From NCBI GenBank assembly GCA_002967695.1, contig PUHN01000034.1:1-39608 (forward strand): 39,608 nt of DNA, in the 5' to 3' direction. Below the pieces are notes generated by a model. It worked only from the letters and a program-made list of their open reading frames with translations, ran no database searches and was not told the origin of the DNA. Origin of the DNA: Rhodobacteraceae bacterium WD3A24 (GTDB taxonomy: Bacteria > Pseudomonadota > Alphaproteobacteria > Rhodobacterales > Rhodobacteraceae). Shown here in pieces: positions 21,894 to 33,284 of this stretch (position 1 is its first letter; each line of letters opens with the position of its first letter). The translations under genes were made by a program, and so were the position numbers.

Positions 21894-23249
21894 ATGACGA
21901 ACGAAATCTGGGGCAATGTGCGTGACGAGTTGTGCAAGTCGATCGGCAGGAACAATTTCGTAACCTGGATCGAGCCGCTCGAATTTGCCGGGCTCAGCAG
22001 CGGGGTCGCCAAGTTCGTCGCCCCCACGAGCTTTATCGGCGACTGGGTGTCGCGCAACTTCTCCGAACAGATTCGCCGCCAGTTCAATCTCAATGGCGCC
22101 GAGGTCAGCCGGCTCGAATTCTGCACGGGCGCCCCGCGCCGCAAGGCGCCCGCACCCGCTCCGGCGGCGCAGGCCGAGGCCCCGTCGCGCGCGCCCGAGG
22201 ATCGCGACCTGCCCGGCGCGCCGCTCGATGAGCGCTTTACCTTCGACAGTTTCGTGGTGGGCAAGCCCAACGCGCTGGCCCACGCCGCCGCGCGCCGCGT
22301 GGGCGAGGGCGGGCCGGTCACCTTCAACCCGCTGTTTCTCTATGGCGGGGTGGGGTTGGGCAAGACGCATCTGATGCACGCCATCGCGTGGGAGCTTCAG
22401 GCCCGCAGTCCCGAGTTGCGCGTGCTCTACCTGTCGGCCGAGCAGTTCATGTACCGCTTCATCCAGGCGCTGCGCGACAAGCAGATCATGAGTTTCAAGG
22501 AGGTGTTCCGCTCGGTCGACGTGCTCATGGTCGACGACGTGCAGTTCATCGCCGGCAAGGAGAGCACGCAGGAGGAATTCTTCCACACCTTCAACGCGCT
22601 GGTCGATCAGAACCGTCAGATTGTCATCTCGGCCGACCGCGCGCCCGGCGAGATCAAGGATCTCGAGGAACGCATCAAGTCGCGCCTGCAATGCGGGCTG
22701 GTGGTCGATCTGCACCCGACGGATTACGAGCTGCGCCTCGGCATCCTCCAGCAGAAGGCCGAGACCTTCAAGCGCCAGTATGGCGGGCTGTCGCTGGCCT
22801 CCGGGGTGCTCGAATTCCTCGCCCACCGCATCACCACCAATGTGCGCGTCCTCGAGGGGGCGCTCAACCGGCTGTTCGCCTTCGGCTCGCTGGTGGGCCG
22901 CGAGATCACGCTCGAACTTGCGCAGGAGTGCCTGTCGGACATCCTGAGGGCCTCGGACCGGAAGGTCACCATCGAGGAGATTCAGCGCAAGGTCAGCGAG
23001 CACTACAATATCCGGCTGTCCGACATGATCGGGCCGAAGCGGGTGCGCACCATCGCGCGGCCGCGTCAGATCGCGATGTATCTCGCCAAGCATCTCACCG
23101 AACGCTCCCTGCCCGAGATCGGGCGGCGTTTCGGAGGGCGCGATCACACGACGATCATGCACGGCGTGCGCAAGGTCGAGGAGCTGCGCGCGGCCGATCC
23201 GCAGCTCGCCGAGGATCTCGCGCTTCTTCAGCGTCTTCTCCAGGCCTGA
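21894..23249 (+). CDS. dnaA: Chromosomal replication initiator DnaA
   Basis: DnaA is the AAA+ ATPase that binds DnaA boxes and opens the origin. The 451-residue product has an N-terminal DnaB-interaction domain (IWGNVRDEL), a Pro/Ala-rich linker at about residues 80-110, Walker A (GGVGLGKT, residues 151-158), Walker B (VLMVDDVQFI) and the C-terminal DNA-binding helix-turn-helix (RFGGRDHTTIMHGVRKV, about residues 413-429). I chose the ATG at 21894 because the conserved N-terminal domain begins there. dnaN follows after 110 bases. Confidence 0.97.
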   Translation: MTNEIWGNVRDELCKSIGRNNFVTWIEPLEFAGLSSGVAKFVAPTSFIGDWVSRNFSEQIRRQFNLNGAEVSRLEFCTGAPRRKAPAPAPAAQAEAPSRAPEDRDLPGAPLDERFTFDSFVVGKPNALAHAAARRVGEGGPVTFNPLFLYGGVGLGKTHLMHAIAWELQARSPELRVLYLSAEQFMYRFIQALRDKQIMSFKEVFRSVDVLMVDDVQFIAGKESTQEEFFHTFNALVDQNRQIVISADRAPGEIKDLEERIKSRLQCGLVVDLHPTDYELRLGILQQKAETFKRQYGGLSLASGVLEFLAHRITTNVRVLEGALNRLFAFGSLVGREITLELAQECLSDILRASDRKVTIEEIQRKVSEHYNIRLSDMIGPKRVRTIARPRQIAMYLAKHLTERSLPEIGRRFGGRDHTTIMHGVRKVEELRAADPQLAEDLALLQRLLQA

Positions 23250-23276
23250 GCCACGGCCGCGTCACAGGAAAAACTC

Positions 23277-23304
23277 TTGAGGGTCCGGCGATTTTGGCTA
23301 GGCT
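23277..23304 (+). promoter_or_regulatory. Candidate promoter of dnaN
   Basis: TTGAGG-N16-TAGGCT lies in the dnaA-dnaN gap, about 55 bases before the dnaN ATG. A GC hairpin (CCCCC, loop GCGC, GGGGG at 23309-23322) follows and would be in the leader. dnaN could also be read from dnaA. Confidence 0.35.
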
Positions 23305-23359
23305 CGGCCCCCCGCGCGGGGGACCGGCCCGGCGGCCGAAGGAACAGGGGAACGAGGCA

Positions 23360-24478
23360 ATGAAGATCAGCATCGAACGCGGCACCCTGCTCGGGGCGGT
23401 CGGCCAGGCCCAGTCGGTGGTCGAGCGGCGCAATACCATCCCGATCCTGGCCAATGTCCTGATCGAGGCCGAGGGCGAGACGGCGAGCTTTCGCGCAACG
23501 GATCTCGACATCGAGGTGGTCGATCGCATTCCCGCCCAGGTCGAACAGGCCGGCGGCACCACAGTCTCGGCGGTCATGCTCCACGAGATCGTGCGCAAGC
23601 TGCCCGACGGCGCGCTCGTCCAGCTTTCCGACGATCCCCGCACAGGCCGGCTGACCGTTCAGGCGGGGCGGTCGACCTTTGCGCTCGCCACCCTCCCGCG
23701 CGAGGACTTTCCGGTCATGGCATCGGCCGAGTACGAGTCCAACTTCTCCGCCCCCGCGCCGGTGCTGCGCAGGCTGTTCGACAAGTCGAAATTCGCGATC
23801 TCGACGGAAGAGACACGCTATTACCTCAATGGCGTCTACATGCATGTCGCCGAGGGCGAGGAGGGCCCCGCCCTGCGCTGCGTGGCCACCGACGGCCACC
23901 GGCTCGCCCGGATCGACGCGCCGTTGCCCGACGGCGCCGAGGACATGCCCGGCGTGATCGTGCCGCGCAAGACGGTCGGGGAACTGCGCAAGCTGCTCGA
24001 CGACGACGAGCAGCAGATCGCCGTTTCGGTCTCGGAGACCAAGGTGCGCTTCGCCACCCCCCAGGTCACGCTGACGTCCAAGGTCATCGACGGCACCTTT
24101 CCCGACTACACCCGCGTCATCCCCACCGGCAACGCCAGGCGAATGGAGGTCGACGCCGCCGACTTCGCCAAGGCGGTGGACCGTGTGGCGACGGTGTCGT
24201 CAGAGCGCTCGCGCGCGGTCAAGATGCTCATCGAGGACGACCGGCTGGTGCTGTCGGTCAATGCCCCCGACAGCGGCGCGGCGGAGGAGGAACTCGCCGT
24301 GGCCTATCAGGACGAGCGCCTCGAGATCGGTTTCAACGCCAAGTATCTGCTCGAGATCGCCGGTCAGGTGGACCGCGAGAACGCCGTGTTTCTGTTCAAC
24401 TCCTCGGGCGATCCGACATTGATGCGCGAGGGTGACGATACCTCGGCGGTCTATGTCGTGATGCCGATGCGGGTGTGA
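23360..24478 (+). CDS. dnaN: DNA polymerase III beta sliding clamp
   Basis: DnaN is the ring-shaped clamp that tethers polymerase III to DNA. The 372-residue product has the three-domain clamp layout, with family patterns such as RRNTIPILANVLIEA (domain 1), CVATDGHRLARID (domain 2) and the C-terminal YVVMPMRV, which ends like other clamps. The ATG at 23360 follows a GAGG-type ribosome site; earlier in-frame codons lie inside dnaA. recF follows after 36 bases. Confidence 0.97.
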   Translation: MKISIERGTLLGAVGQAQSVVERRNTIPILANVLIEAEGETASFRATDLDIEVVDRIPAQVEQAGGTTVSAVMLHEIVRKLPDGALVQLSDDPRTGRLTVQAGRSTFALATLPREDFPVMASAEYESNFSAPAPVLRRLFDKSKFAISTEETRYYLNGVYMHVAEGEEGPALRCVATDGHRLARIDAPLPDGAEDMPGVIVPRKTVGELRKLLDDDEQQIAVSVSETKVRFATPQVTLTSKVIDGTFPDYTRVIPTGNARRMEVDAADFAKAVDRVATVSSERSRAVKMLIEDDRLVLSVNAPDSGAAEEELAVAYQDERLEIGFNAKYLLEIAGQVDRENAVFLFNSSGDPTLMREGDDTSAVYVVMPMRV

Positions 24479-24514
24479 CGCGCGCCCGCCCTTCACCCGG
24501 CAAAGAGGTGCGTA

Positions 24515-25645
24515 GTGGAAGGGCAGGCCATGCCCCGGCTGGCGATCGAGTTCCTGACGCTTTCGCATTTCCGCTCGCACAGGGCGGCGCGGCTGGAGCT
24601 CGATCCGCGCCCGGTGGCGATCTACGGGCCGAACGGCGCGGGCAAGACAAACCTGCTCGAGGCGGTTTCGCTGCTCTCGCCCGGCCGCGGGTTGCGTCGG
24701 GCGACGGCGGATGAACTCGCCCGCCGGCCGGAAGGGCTCGGCTGGAAAGTCTCGGCGCGGCTGTCCGCCCCTTCGGGGCTGCACGAGATCGAGTTGCGCG
24801 CAGAGGCCGGGGAAAGCCGCAGCACGCGCATCGACGGCAAGTTGGCCGCGCAATCGACGCTGGGCCGGATCGCCCGCATCCTCTGGCTGGTTCCGGCGAT
24901 GGACCGGCTGTGGATCGAGGGGGCCGAGGGGCGGCGGCGTTTTCTCGACAGGATGACGCTGAGCTTCTTTCCCGGCCACGGCGACGTCGCGCTGGCCTAT
25001 GAAAAGGCCATGCGCGAACGCAACCGCCTGCTGCGCGATCAGGTCTCCGACGCCGCCTGGTATGGCGCGCTCGAGGGACAGATGGCCCGCGCGGGCGCCA
25101 CGATCGCCGCGAACCGCCGCGCCGCGCTCGGCCGGCTCGCGCATGCGCAGGCGGGCGCGCAAACGGCCTTTCCGGCCGCCGAGCTGGCCCTGACCGGCCC
25201 CGACGGCGATCCCGGCCCCGAGGTGGAAGCCGAACTGGGCGAGGCCTTCGCGCGCGGGCGGCGCCGCGACATGGCCGCAGGGCGCAGCCTGACGGGGCCG
25301 CATCGGGTCGATCTTGTCGCACGGTATGCAGCCAAGGGGATCGCGGCGTCGCAGTGTTCGACGGGCGAGCAGAAGGCGCTTCTGATCGCGCTCGTCCTGG
25401 CCAATGCGCGGGCGCTGGCCGAGGATTTGGGCGCCGCGCCGATCCTGCTGCTCGACGAGGTCGCCGCCCATCTTGACGCCGCCCGGCGCGCGGCGCTTTA
25501 TGACGAGATTGCGGCGCTGGACTCGCAGGCCTGGATGACGGGGACCGGCGCGGAATTGTTCAGCCACTGGGACGATCGCGCGCAGGCTTTCGAGGTGACG
25601 GAGGCCGGCGGCGAGTCCCGCGTCGAGGAAAGGCCACCGCCATGA
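24515..25645 (+). CDS. recF: DNA recombination/repair protein RecF
   Basis: RecF is an SMC-like ATPase that helps load RecA at gaps through RecFOR. The 376-residue product has Walker A (GPNGAGKTN, about residues 38-46), the signature CSTGEQKALLIALVLANA, and Walker B (ILLLDEVAAHLD). The start given is a GTG with GAGG 6 bases upstream; an ATG at 24530 (MPRLAIEFL) also has a ribosome site and is an equal alternative. The final residues overlap the start of the next gene by 4 bases. Confidence 0.95.
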   Translation: MEGQAMPRLAIEFLTLSHFRSHRAARLELDPRPVAIYGPNGAGKTNLLEAVSLLSPGRGLRRATADELARRPEGLGWKVSARLSAPSGLHEIELRAEAGESRSTRIDGKLAAQSTLGRIARILWLVPAMDRLWIEGAEGRRRFLDRMTLSFFPGHGDVALAYEKAMRERNRLLRDQVSDAAWYGALEGQMARAGATIAANRRAALGRLAHAQAGAQTAFPAAELALTGPDGDPGPEVEAELGEAFARGRRRDMAAGRSLTGPHRVDLVARYAAKGIAASQCSTGEQKALLIALVLANARALAEDLGAAPILLLDEVAAHLDAARRAALYDEIAALDSQAWMTGTGAELFSHWDDRAQAFEVTEAGGESRVEERPPP

Positions 25646-26079
25646 CCCTGCCGGTGCAGCGCGTCACCCTGATCACGCTGGGCGTCGCCGATATCGGCCG
25701 CGCGCGCGCCTTCTACGAGGCGCTGGGCTGGGTGCCGGCCGAAGCCACCGAGGACGTGGTCTTCTTTTCCATGGATGGCTTGGCGCTGGGCCTGTTCGGG
25801 CGCGAGGCGCTCGCCCGCGACCAGGGCCGGCCGGGCGCGGCGCTGGGGACGGGGGCGATGAGCCTGGCGCAAAATTTCGAGACCCGCGCCGAGGTGGACG
25901 CGGCTTTCGCGGCCGCGCTGGAGGCCGGCGCGGCCGGGCTCAAGCCGCCTGAAGAGGTCTTCTGGGGCGGGTATTCAGGCTATTACGCCGACCCCGACGG
26001 GCATGTGTGGGAGGTCGCGTTCAACCCGTTCTGGCCGCTCGACGCCGCCGGTCGACTCGGCCCCGCTGCGCAGGCATGA
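25642..26079 (+). CDS. VOC-superfamily (glyoxalase-like) protein
   Basis: The 145-residue product has one vicinal-oxygen-chelate domain: VTLITLGVADIGRARAFYEA at the N-terminus and YSGYYADPDGHVWEVAFNP at the C-terminus, the latter carrying a usual metal-ligand Glu. Such domains occur in glyoxalases, dioxygenases and resistance proteins, and the substrate cannot be read from sequence. Its ATG overlaps the recF stop and its stop overlaps the LysE-family start, so it lies in an operon inserted between recF and gyrB. It has no evident replication role. Confidence 0.85.
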   Translation: MTLPVQRVTLITLGVADIGRARAFYEALGWVPAEATEDVVFFSMDGLALGLFGREALARDQGRPGAALGTGAMSLAQNFETRAEVDAAFAAALEAGAAGLKPPEEVFWGGYSGYYADPDGHVWEVAFNPFWPLDAAGRLGPAAQA

Positions 26080-26696
26080 CGATCACCGCCGCCGATCTCG
26101 CCCTCTATACCGGGGCGGTCTTCGTGCTGTTCATGACGCCGGGGCCTGTGTGGCTGGCAATCACGGCGCGCACGCTGTCGGGCGGTGTCGGGGCGGCATG
26201 GCCGCTGGCGGCGGGTGTCGTGATCGGTGACGCGCTGTGGTCGCTTCTGGCGCTGCTGGGGCTGGCCTGGCTGGTGGCGGCTCATGGCGGCGTGATGGTG
26301 CTCTTGCGCTGGGTCGCGGCGGCGGTCTTCGTGGCGATGGGTGTGCTGGTGATCCGTCATGCGGATCGCGGCATCGGGGCCGATGGCCGGCTGACCCGGC
26401 CCGGACGCTGGGCGGGCTTTGCCGCGGGGCTCGCGGCGATCCTGGGCAATCCCAAGGCGATCCTGTTCTACATGGGCGTGTTGCCGGGTTTCTTCGATCT
26501 GGGCCGCGTCGGGGCGGGTGACATCGCCGCGATCGTGGCGGTCTCGATGGCCGTGCCGTTCCTGAGCAACCTCGTCTTCGCGCTCGTGGTGGATCGGGTG
26601 AGGCGGCGGATGACCGCGCCCCGCGCCATGCGGCGGGCCAATCTGGTGGCCGGTGTGCTGCTGGTCGTCGTGGGCGGCGTCATACCCTTTGCCTGA
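26076..26696 (+). CDS. LysE/RhtB-family amino-acid exporter
   Basis: This 206-residue membrane protein has five to six hydrophobic helices and the LysE-family N-terminus (FVLFMTPGPVWLAITARTL), a GVVIGDALWSLLALLGL second helix and the central GFAAGLAAILGNPKAILFYMG motif. The family exports amino acids or small metabolites; the substrate is unknown. It starts at the ATG that overlaps the stop of the VOC-family gene. gyrB follows after about 100 bases with its own promoter. Confidence 0.88.
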   Translation: MTITAADLALYTGAVFVLFMTPGPVWLAITARTLSGGVGAAWPLAAGVVIGDALWSLLALLGLAWLVAAHGGVMVLLRWVAAAVFVAMGVLVIRHADRGIGADGRLTRPGRWAGFAAGLAAILGNPKAILFYMGVLPGFFDLGRVGAGDIAAIVAVSMAVPFLSNLVFALVVDRVRRRMTAPRAMRRANLVAGVLLVVVGGVIPFA

Positions 26697-29216
<2,520 letters not shown>

Positions 29217-29234
29217 GCGGGCGCCCGCGCCCGC
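29217..29234 (+). terminator. Possible weak terminator after gyrB
   Basis: GCGGGC and GCCCGC are 6-base arms around a 6-base loop, right after the gyrB stop. T-rich sequence begins only about 13 bases later, so function as a terminator is doubtful. Confidence 0.3.
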
Positions 29235-29262
29235 CGGGGGGTGGATTCTTTTGCCTTTCGTC

Positions 29263-29291
29263 TTGCATTTCCCCCCGGCCGAGTGCATATG
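29263..29291 (+). promoter_or_regulatory. Candidate promoter of the cold-shock gene
   Basis: TTGCAT-N17-CATATG lies about 130 bases before the ATG, which would leave a leader of about 120 bases, typical for cold-shock genes. A perfect dyad (CCCGGCC and GGCCGGG, 29274-29298) overlaps the -10. Confidence 0.4.
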
Positions 29292-29298
29292 GGCCGGG
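29274..29298. repeat. Dyad over the candidate cold-shock promoter
   Basis: Perfect 7-base arms (CCCGGCC, GGCCGGG) flank an 11-base spacer that contains most of the proposed -10. It could be an operator, or a hairpin at the end of the gyrB transcript. Confidence 0.4.
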
Positions 29299-29419
29299 CG
29301 ACGTTACTGACCATCGACTACTGTTCTCCGTCCTCGGCTGCAGTCACTCGATCTCAACTGACAGCGCCGGGCTGCCGCAATGATGCGGGCAGTGTACTAG
29401 AAAGACAGGAGAAATCACG

Positions 29420-29626
29420 ATGGCAAATGGCACCGTGAAATGGTTCAACGCCACCAAGGGCTTCGGCTTCATCCAGCCCGAAGGTGGCAGCAAGGATGTG
29501 TTCGTCCACATCACCGCGCTTGAGCGCGCCGGCATCCACAGCCTCGACGACGGGCAGAAGGTCACTTTCGACCTCGAGACCGGACGCGATGGCCGCCAGT
29601 CGGCAAGCAACCTCGCGCTCGCGTAA
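29420..29626 (+). CDS. Cold-shock domain protein (CspA family)
   Basis: This 68-residue protein is a single cold-shock domain that binds single-stranded RNA or DNA as an RNA chaperone. RNP1 (KGFGFI) and RNP2 (VFVHI) are intact and the N-terminus ([15 protein letters not shown]) is canonical. An AGGAG ribosome site precedes the ATG. It is a single-gene unit with a long leader and a strong terminator downstream. Which Csp paralogue it is, and whether it is cold-induced, cannot be told from sequence. Confidence 0.96.
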   Translation: MANGTVKWFNATKGFGFIQPEGGSKDVFVHITALERAGIHSLDDGQKVTFDLETGRDGRQSASNLALA

Positions 29627-29665
29627 CGCGACGAATTCCCGCGATCCTTCGCGGGACGGGATGCG

Positions 29666-29693
29666 AAAAAGGGCGGCTTCGGCCGCCCTTTTT
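29666..29693. terminator. Bidirectional intrinsic terminator
   Basis: A perfect 12-base-arm hairpin (five A then GGGCGGC, loop TTCG, GCCGCCC then five T) lies between the cold-shock gene and the convergent phospholipase D gene. The A and T runs give it a tract in both directions, so it should end both transcripts. Confidence 0.92.
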
Positions 29694-29699
29694 CATGGG

Positions 29700-31295
29700 C
29701 TACAGATAGGAATGGATCGGCAGGTGCCCGATCGCCCATGTGATCGCCCGGCGCAGGCGCGGCGCGCCCGGTTCGCGGTCGAGCGACACCGCGCCGCCCT
29801 TCAGCGGGCTGACCCATCGCAGTTGGCCAGTCTCTAGGCTCAACGTATAGCTCTGCCCCGGCGCGATCATCGAATCGAAATCGCGCGCGAGTTCCTCGAC
29901 CAGCACGGGTTCCTCGAACACTACGCCCATCTCGGTGTTGAGAAAGATCGAGCGCATGTCGAAATTGAACGACCCCACCAGCGCGAGCCGCCGGTCCACG
30001 ATGAAATACTTGGCATGCAGCATGGCGTGGGGCTCGCTGCGGGTTGCGCGCTGGCGTGGCCGGCCGGGGGCGAATTCGTAAAGCTGCGCCCCCGCGGCCA
30101 GCAGCGGCCGGCGGTAGCGACGGTAGGCGCCGTGGACGATGATATGATTGGTGGCCGACAATGCGTTGGTGACCACCGACAGCCGGATTCCCCGCCCCAA
30201 CAGCCGCCTGAGCGTGGCCATGCCGTCGCGGCCGGGCACGAAATACGGCGTCGCCAGTTGCAGGCTCTCGCGCGCGCCGTCGAATAGCGGCTGCATGGCC
30301 TCGGGCATCCATTCGCTGCGGCCGCTGCCCAGTGCCTTTTCCGGCGGGTCGGCGAGGACGCGGGCCGTGTCCGTCCAGCGAAGGCTCCGCGCCCGCGGCG
30401 CGAGGTCGTCGGCGGCGGTGTCCGGCCGGCCCGGCAGGGTGCGCGCAGTACCGAGTGCCTGTCCGAGATAGCCACGCACGCGCTGGCCGGCGAGCGTGTC
30501 GTCGAGGCGCCTGCGCAGCCAGTCGAGGCTGGTGACGTGCCCTTTCCAGAGCGCCGAGATGGGCAGCGTGATGCCGCTGTTCCAGTAGGCGTCGAAAAGC
30601 CTCTCCGCCTCACCCAGGGCGGCCCCGGCCATCAACAGATCGGCGTCGCGCGCATCGCGCTTTCGCCGGCGCGCCCGCCGCCCCACCGCGTCGAAATCGC
30701 TGTCACCGACATTGCGCCCGCCGATGACGCCGAGGCGGCCGTCGGCGATCCACATCTTGCTGTGAAGCCGCCGGTTGAACCGGACGATCCCCAGCAGAAT
30801 CTCCAGCCCACGGCGCAGCGCGCCGTGGCGGTTGCGGATCGGGTTGAACAGGCGCACCTCGATATTGGGGTGGTCGTCGAGCGCGAGATAGCTCGGGTCG
30901 AAACCCTGCACATTGATGTCGTCGAGCACCAGACGCACCCGCACGCCCCGGTCGGCCGCCGCGATGAGTTCCCGCGCCAGCAGCCGGCCGGTCATGTCGT
31001 CGCGCCAGAGATAATACATCATGTCGAGGCTGCGCCCGGCCGCGCGGGCCGACAGGGCGCGCAGCGCGAAGGCTTCGCGGCCGTCCAGCACATTGGCCAG
31101 CCCGGTCCGGTCGGCATGGGCGGCCTCCAGAGGGGCGACGATCCGGTCGAGCGGCGTCGCGTCAGGCTGGCGGGGCAGGGCGTGGGCCGTCGCGCCCCGG
31201 GCCAGCCGCGCGAAGCGGCCGTAGGACCACAGCGCGAGCGTCGAGGCCGCCATGATCATGGCGGCCAGTCCGACGGCCCAGTAGAGCAGGGTCAT
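29700..31295 (-). CDS. Phospholipase D family protein, ClsC-like cardiolipin synthase
   Basis: The 531-residue product has an N-terminal membrane segment (about residues 4-25) and two phospholipase D HKD motifs: H178-x-K180-x4-D185 (RLHSKMWIADGRLGVIGGRN) and H427-x-K429-x4-D434 (LHAKYFIVDRRLALVGSFN). This layout matches the ClsC-type cardiolipin synthases, which join phospholipids at the inner membrane; a general phosphatidyltransferase role is also possible. Its ATG overlaps the stop of the nuclease-fold gene upstream. The two probably act together or are simply coexpressed. Confidence 0.88.
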   Translation of the reverse strand: MTLLYWAVGLAAMIMAASTLALWSYGRFARLARGATAHALPRQPDATPLDRIVAPLEAAHADRTGLANVLDGREAFALRALSARAAGRSLDMMYYLWRDDMTGRLLARELIAAADRGVRVRLVLDDINVQGFDPSYLALDDHPNIEVRLFNPIRNRHGALRRGLEILLGIVRFNRRLHSKMWIADGRLGVIGGRNVGDSDFDAVGRRARRRKRDARDADLLMAGAALGEAERLFDAYWNSGITLPISALWKGHVTSLDWLRRRLDDTLAGQRVRGYLGQALGTARTLPGRPDTAADDLAPRARSLRWTDTARVLADPPEKALGSGRSEWMPEAMQPLFDGARESLQLATPYFVPGRDGMATLRRLLGRGIRLSVVTNALSATNHIIVHGAYRRYRRPLLAAGAQLYEFAPGRPRQRATRSEPHAMLHAKYFIVDRRLALVGSFNFDMRSIFLNTEMGVVFEEPVLVEELARDFDSMIAPGQSYTLSLETGQLRWVSPLKGGAVSLDREPGAPRLRRAITWAIGHLPIHSYL

Positions 31296-32047
31296 CCCGT
31301 GCCCCGTCGCCGACTGTCGCTCGCGCTGGTGTCGTCGGGGCGTTTGAGCCGCACCCGCGCGCGAATGGGAAGGTGATCAGAGGCCACGCGCGCGAGGGGG
31401 CTCTCATGGCTGGTCAGTTCAAGGATATCAGCGGCCGGGCAGGTGAGGATTCGGTCGAGCGGCAGCAGCGGATAGCGCGCCGGAAAACTCGCGACCAGCC
31501 TGTCATGGCCCGCCCTGGACAGCGCCAGCGGCTCCAGCGAGGAGCGTCGCGCGCGCCGCCATTCGTTGAAATCGCCCAGAAGCAGGGTCGGGATGTCGTC
31601 GCCCTCCTGCAGCAACGCGTCGAGCACCCGCGCCTGCACCAGCCGCGAGGCCCGCAGAAGCCCCAGATGCGCCCCGATCACGCGCAGCGGATGACCGTGC
31701 CAGCGCAGCGTGACCATGAGCGCCCCGCGCGGCTCCAGCCCGGGCAGGTCGACCTGCTGGACGTCCTCGATCTCGATGCCCTCCTCGCGGATGAGGAGGA
31801 GATTGCCGTGCCAGCCATGGGCGCGCCCGCGGCCTTCGATGGGGACGGGGCTCAGGCCCGTCAATGCCCGCAGCCGGCCCAGGTCGAGCACCCCGGCCCG
31901 GTTGCCGAAGCGTCGGTCGGCCTCCTGCAACGCGACGATATCGGCGCCTAGCTCGCCGATCACGCGGGTGGTGCGGGCCGGATCGCGCCTGCGGTCGCGG
32001 CCGATGCCCTTGTGCATGTTGTATGAGGCGACCGTGATGTCCCGCAT
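31292..32047 (-). CDS. Endonuclease/exonuclease/phosphatase (EEP) family protein
   Basis: This 251-residue protein has the EEP fold: VASYNMHKGIGRD at the N-terminus, the metal-binding Glu in IVALQEADRRF, the LLLGDFNEWRR motif and the catalytic SDHLPIRARV near the end. Members cleave phosphodiester bonds in nucleic acids or lipids. Pairing with a ClsC-like gene is a frequent bacterial arrangement and hints at a phospholipid role, but the substrate is not determined. The ATG at 32047 is used. Confidence 0.87.
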   Translation of the reverse strand: MRDITVASYNMHKGIGRDRRRDPARTTRVIGELGADIVALQEADRRFGNRAGVLDLGRLRALTGLSPVPIEGRGRAHGWHGNLLLIREEGIEIEDVQQVDLPGLEPRGALMVTLRWHGHPLRVIGAHLGLLRASRLVQARVLDALLQEGDDIPTLLLGDFNEWRRARRSSLEPLALSRAGHDRLVASFPARYPLLPLDRILTCPAADILELTSHESPLARVASDHLPIRARVRLKRPDDTSASDSRRRGTG

Positions 32048-32166
32048 CTGTTCCGTGTCTTGTGGGCAGGGCGTCCCGTCTGGCCGCCGGCCGGTTGAAT
32101 CATGTCAGCTTGCGTTCAAAGATGGGGTGTCGGCGCCAAGGGCGCAAGCGGCGCGGGCGTGGAGGG

Positions 32167-33249
32167 TCAGCGCCGGCGCCCGCTGACCACCATCAGCTCT
32201 CCGATGTTTTCATGGGTGATGTAGCCGATCAGGTGCCCGCGCGGGCCGCTCACACCCACCGCGGGCACGTTCTGGCGATACATCGCGTCGAGCGCGGTCT
32301 CCAGCGCCTCGCCCAGCTCGATCACCGGCGTGTCGCGGTCAAGGAAAAGGCCGATCTGCGCCATGCGCGGCGTGTCCTCGTCGGACAGGGCCGAATAGAG
32401 CGCGCGCCGGGTCAGAAAGCCGGTCAGAAAGCCGTCGTCGTCGAGGACGGGAAACTCGTGCTGCGTGGTGCGGATCAGCGCCTGCGCGGCCTCTTCGAGG
32501 GTGGCGTGTTCGCTGAGCGTTTCGAAATTGGTGATCATCGCGTCGCGCACGCTCATCCGGCGGGCGACGTCGCGCATGGCCACATCTGCGTTCTCGGCGG
32601 TGGCCGCGACGAAGACGAAGACCGCAATGAGGATCAGGACCGGATTGCCCAAGGTCAGCCCCAGAAATCCGAACACGAAGGCGATGATCTGCCCGGCCGT
32701 TGCCGCGGCCTGTGTCGCCGAGGTGCGCGGCAGCCAGATCGACAGCAACGCCCGGAAGACGCGCCCGCCATCCATCGGAAAGGCCGGCAGCAGGTTGAAC
32801 AGGGCCAGAAACAGATTGACCACCGCGAGCCGGCCCAGAAAGCCCGCTGCCGGATCCTCGATCTCGAGCAGGCGCTCGGGGTTGGTCTCGGCTCCCAACA
32901 GCACCAGAACCGCCCAGATCACCACATTGACTGCCGGCCCTGCCAGCGCCACGGCGATTTCCTGGGTGGGCTTTTCGGGCATTTTCTCGAGCCGGGCGAG
33001 CCCGCCGATGGGCAGCAGGGTGACATCGGGGGTGCGGATTCCGTAGCGCCGCGCCATCAGTGCGTGGCCGAATTCGTGGGCGACGACACAGGCGAACAGG
33101 GCGAGAATGAACAGGATGTTCTCGACCATGGCCGCAGTGCCGTCAGCGACATAGGCGGCCACGCCGATCCATAGCAGCAGCAGGAAAAACGTCGCGTGCA
33201 CACGCAGCTCGGACCCGAACAGCCGCCCGATGGGAAATGACCAGCTCAC
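32167..33249 (-). CDS. Site-2 protease (M50) with CBS domains
   Basis: This is a membrane zinc metalloprotease. In a 360-residue product the active site is HEFGH (H58-H62) and the third ligand is the Asp in NLLPAFPMDGGR (D160); about five hydrophobic segments lie in residues 20-230 and two CBS motifs in 240-350. I start it at the GTG at 33249 because GGAGG lies 8 bases upstream and SWSFPIGRLFG begins there. A GTG at 33285 would add 12 residues but overlaps the predicted -10. CBS domains may bind nucleotides and control the protease. Its substrate is unknown. Confidence 0.85.
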   Translation of the reverse strand: MSWSFPIGRLFGSELRVHATFFLLLLWIGVAAYVADGTAAMVENILFILALFACVVAHEFGHALMARRYGIRTPDVTLLPIGGLARLEKMPEKPTQEIAVALAGPAVNVVIWAVLVLLGAETNPERLLEIEDPAAGFLGRLAVVNLFLALFNLLPAFPMDGGRVFRALLSIWLPRTSATQAAATAGQIIAFVFGFLGLTLGNPVLILIAVFVFVAATAENADVAMRDVARRMSVRDAMITNFETLSEHATLEEAAQALIRTTQHEFPVLDDDGFLTGFLTRRALYSALSDEDTPRMAQIGLFLDRDTPVIELGEALETALDAMYRQNVPAVGVSGPRGHLIGYITHENIGELMVVSGRRR

Positions 33250-33284
33250 CTCTTGCGCCTCCGTCCATGCTTGCCGATCAGACA

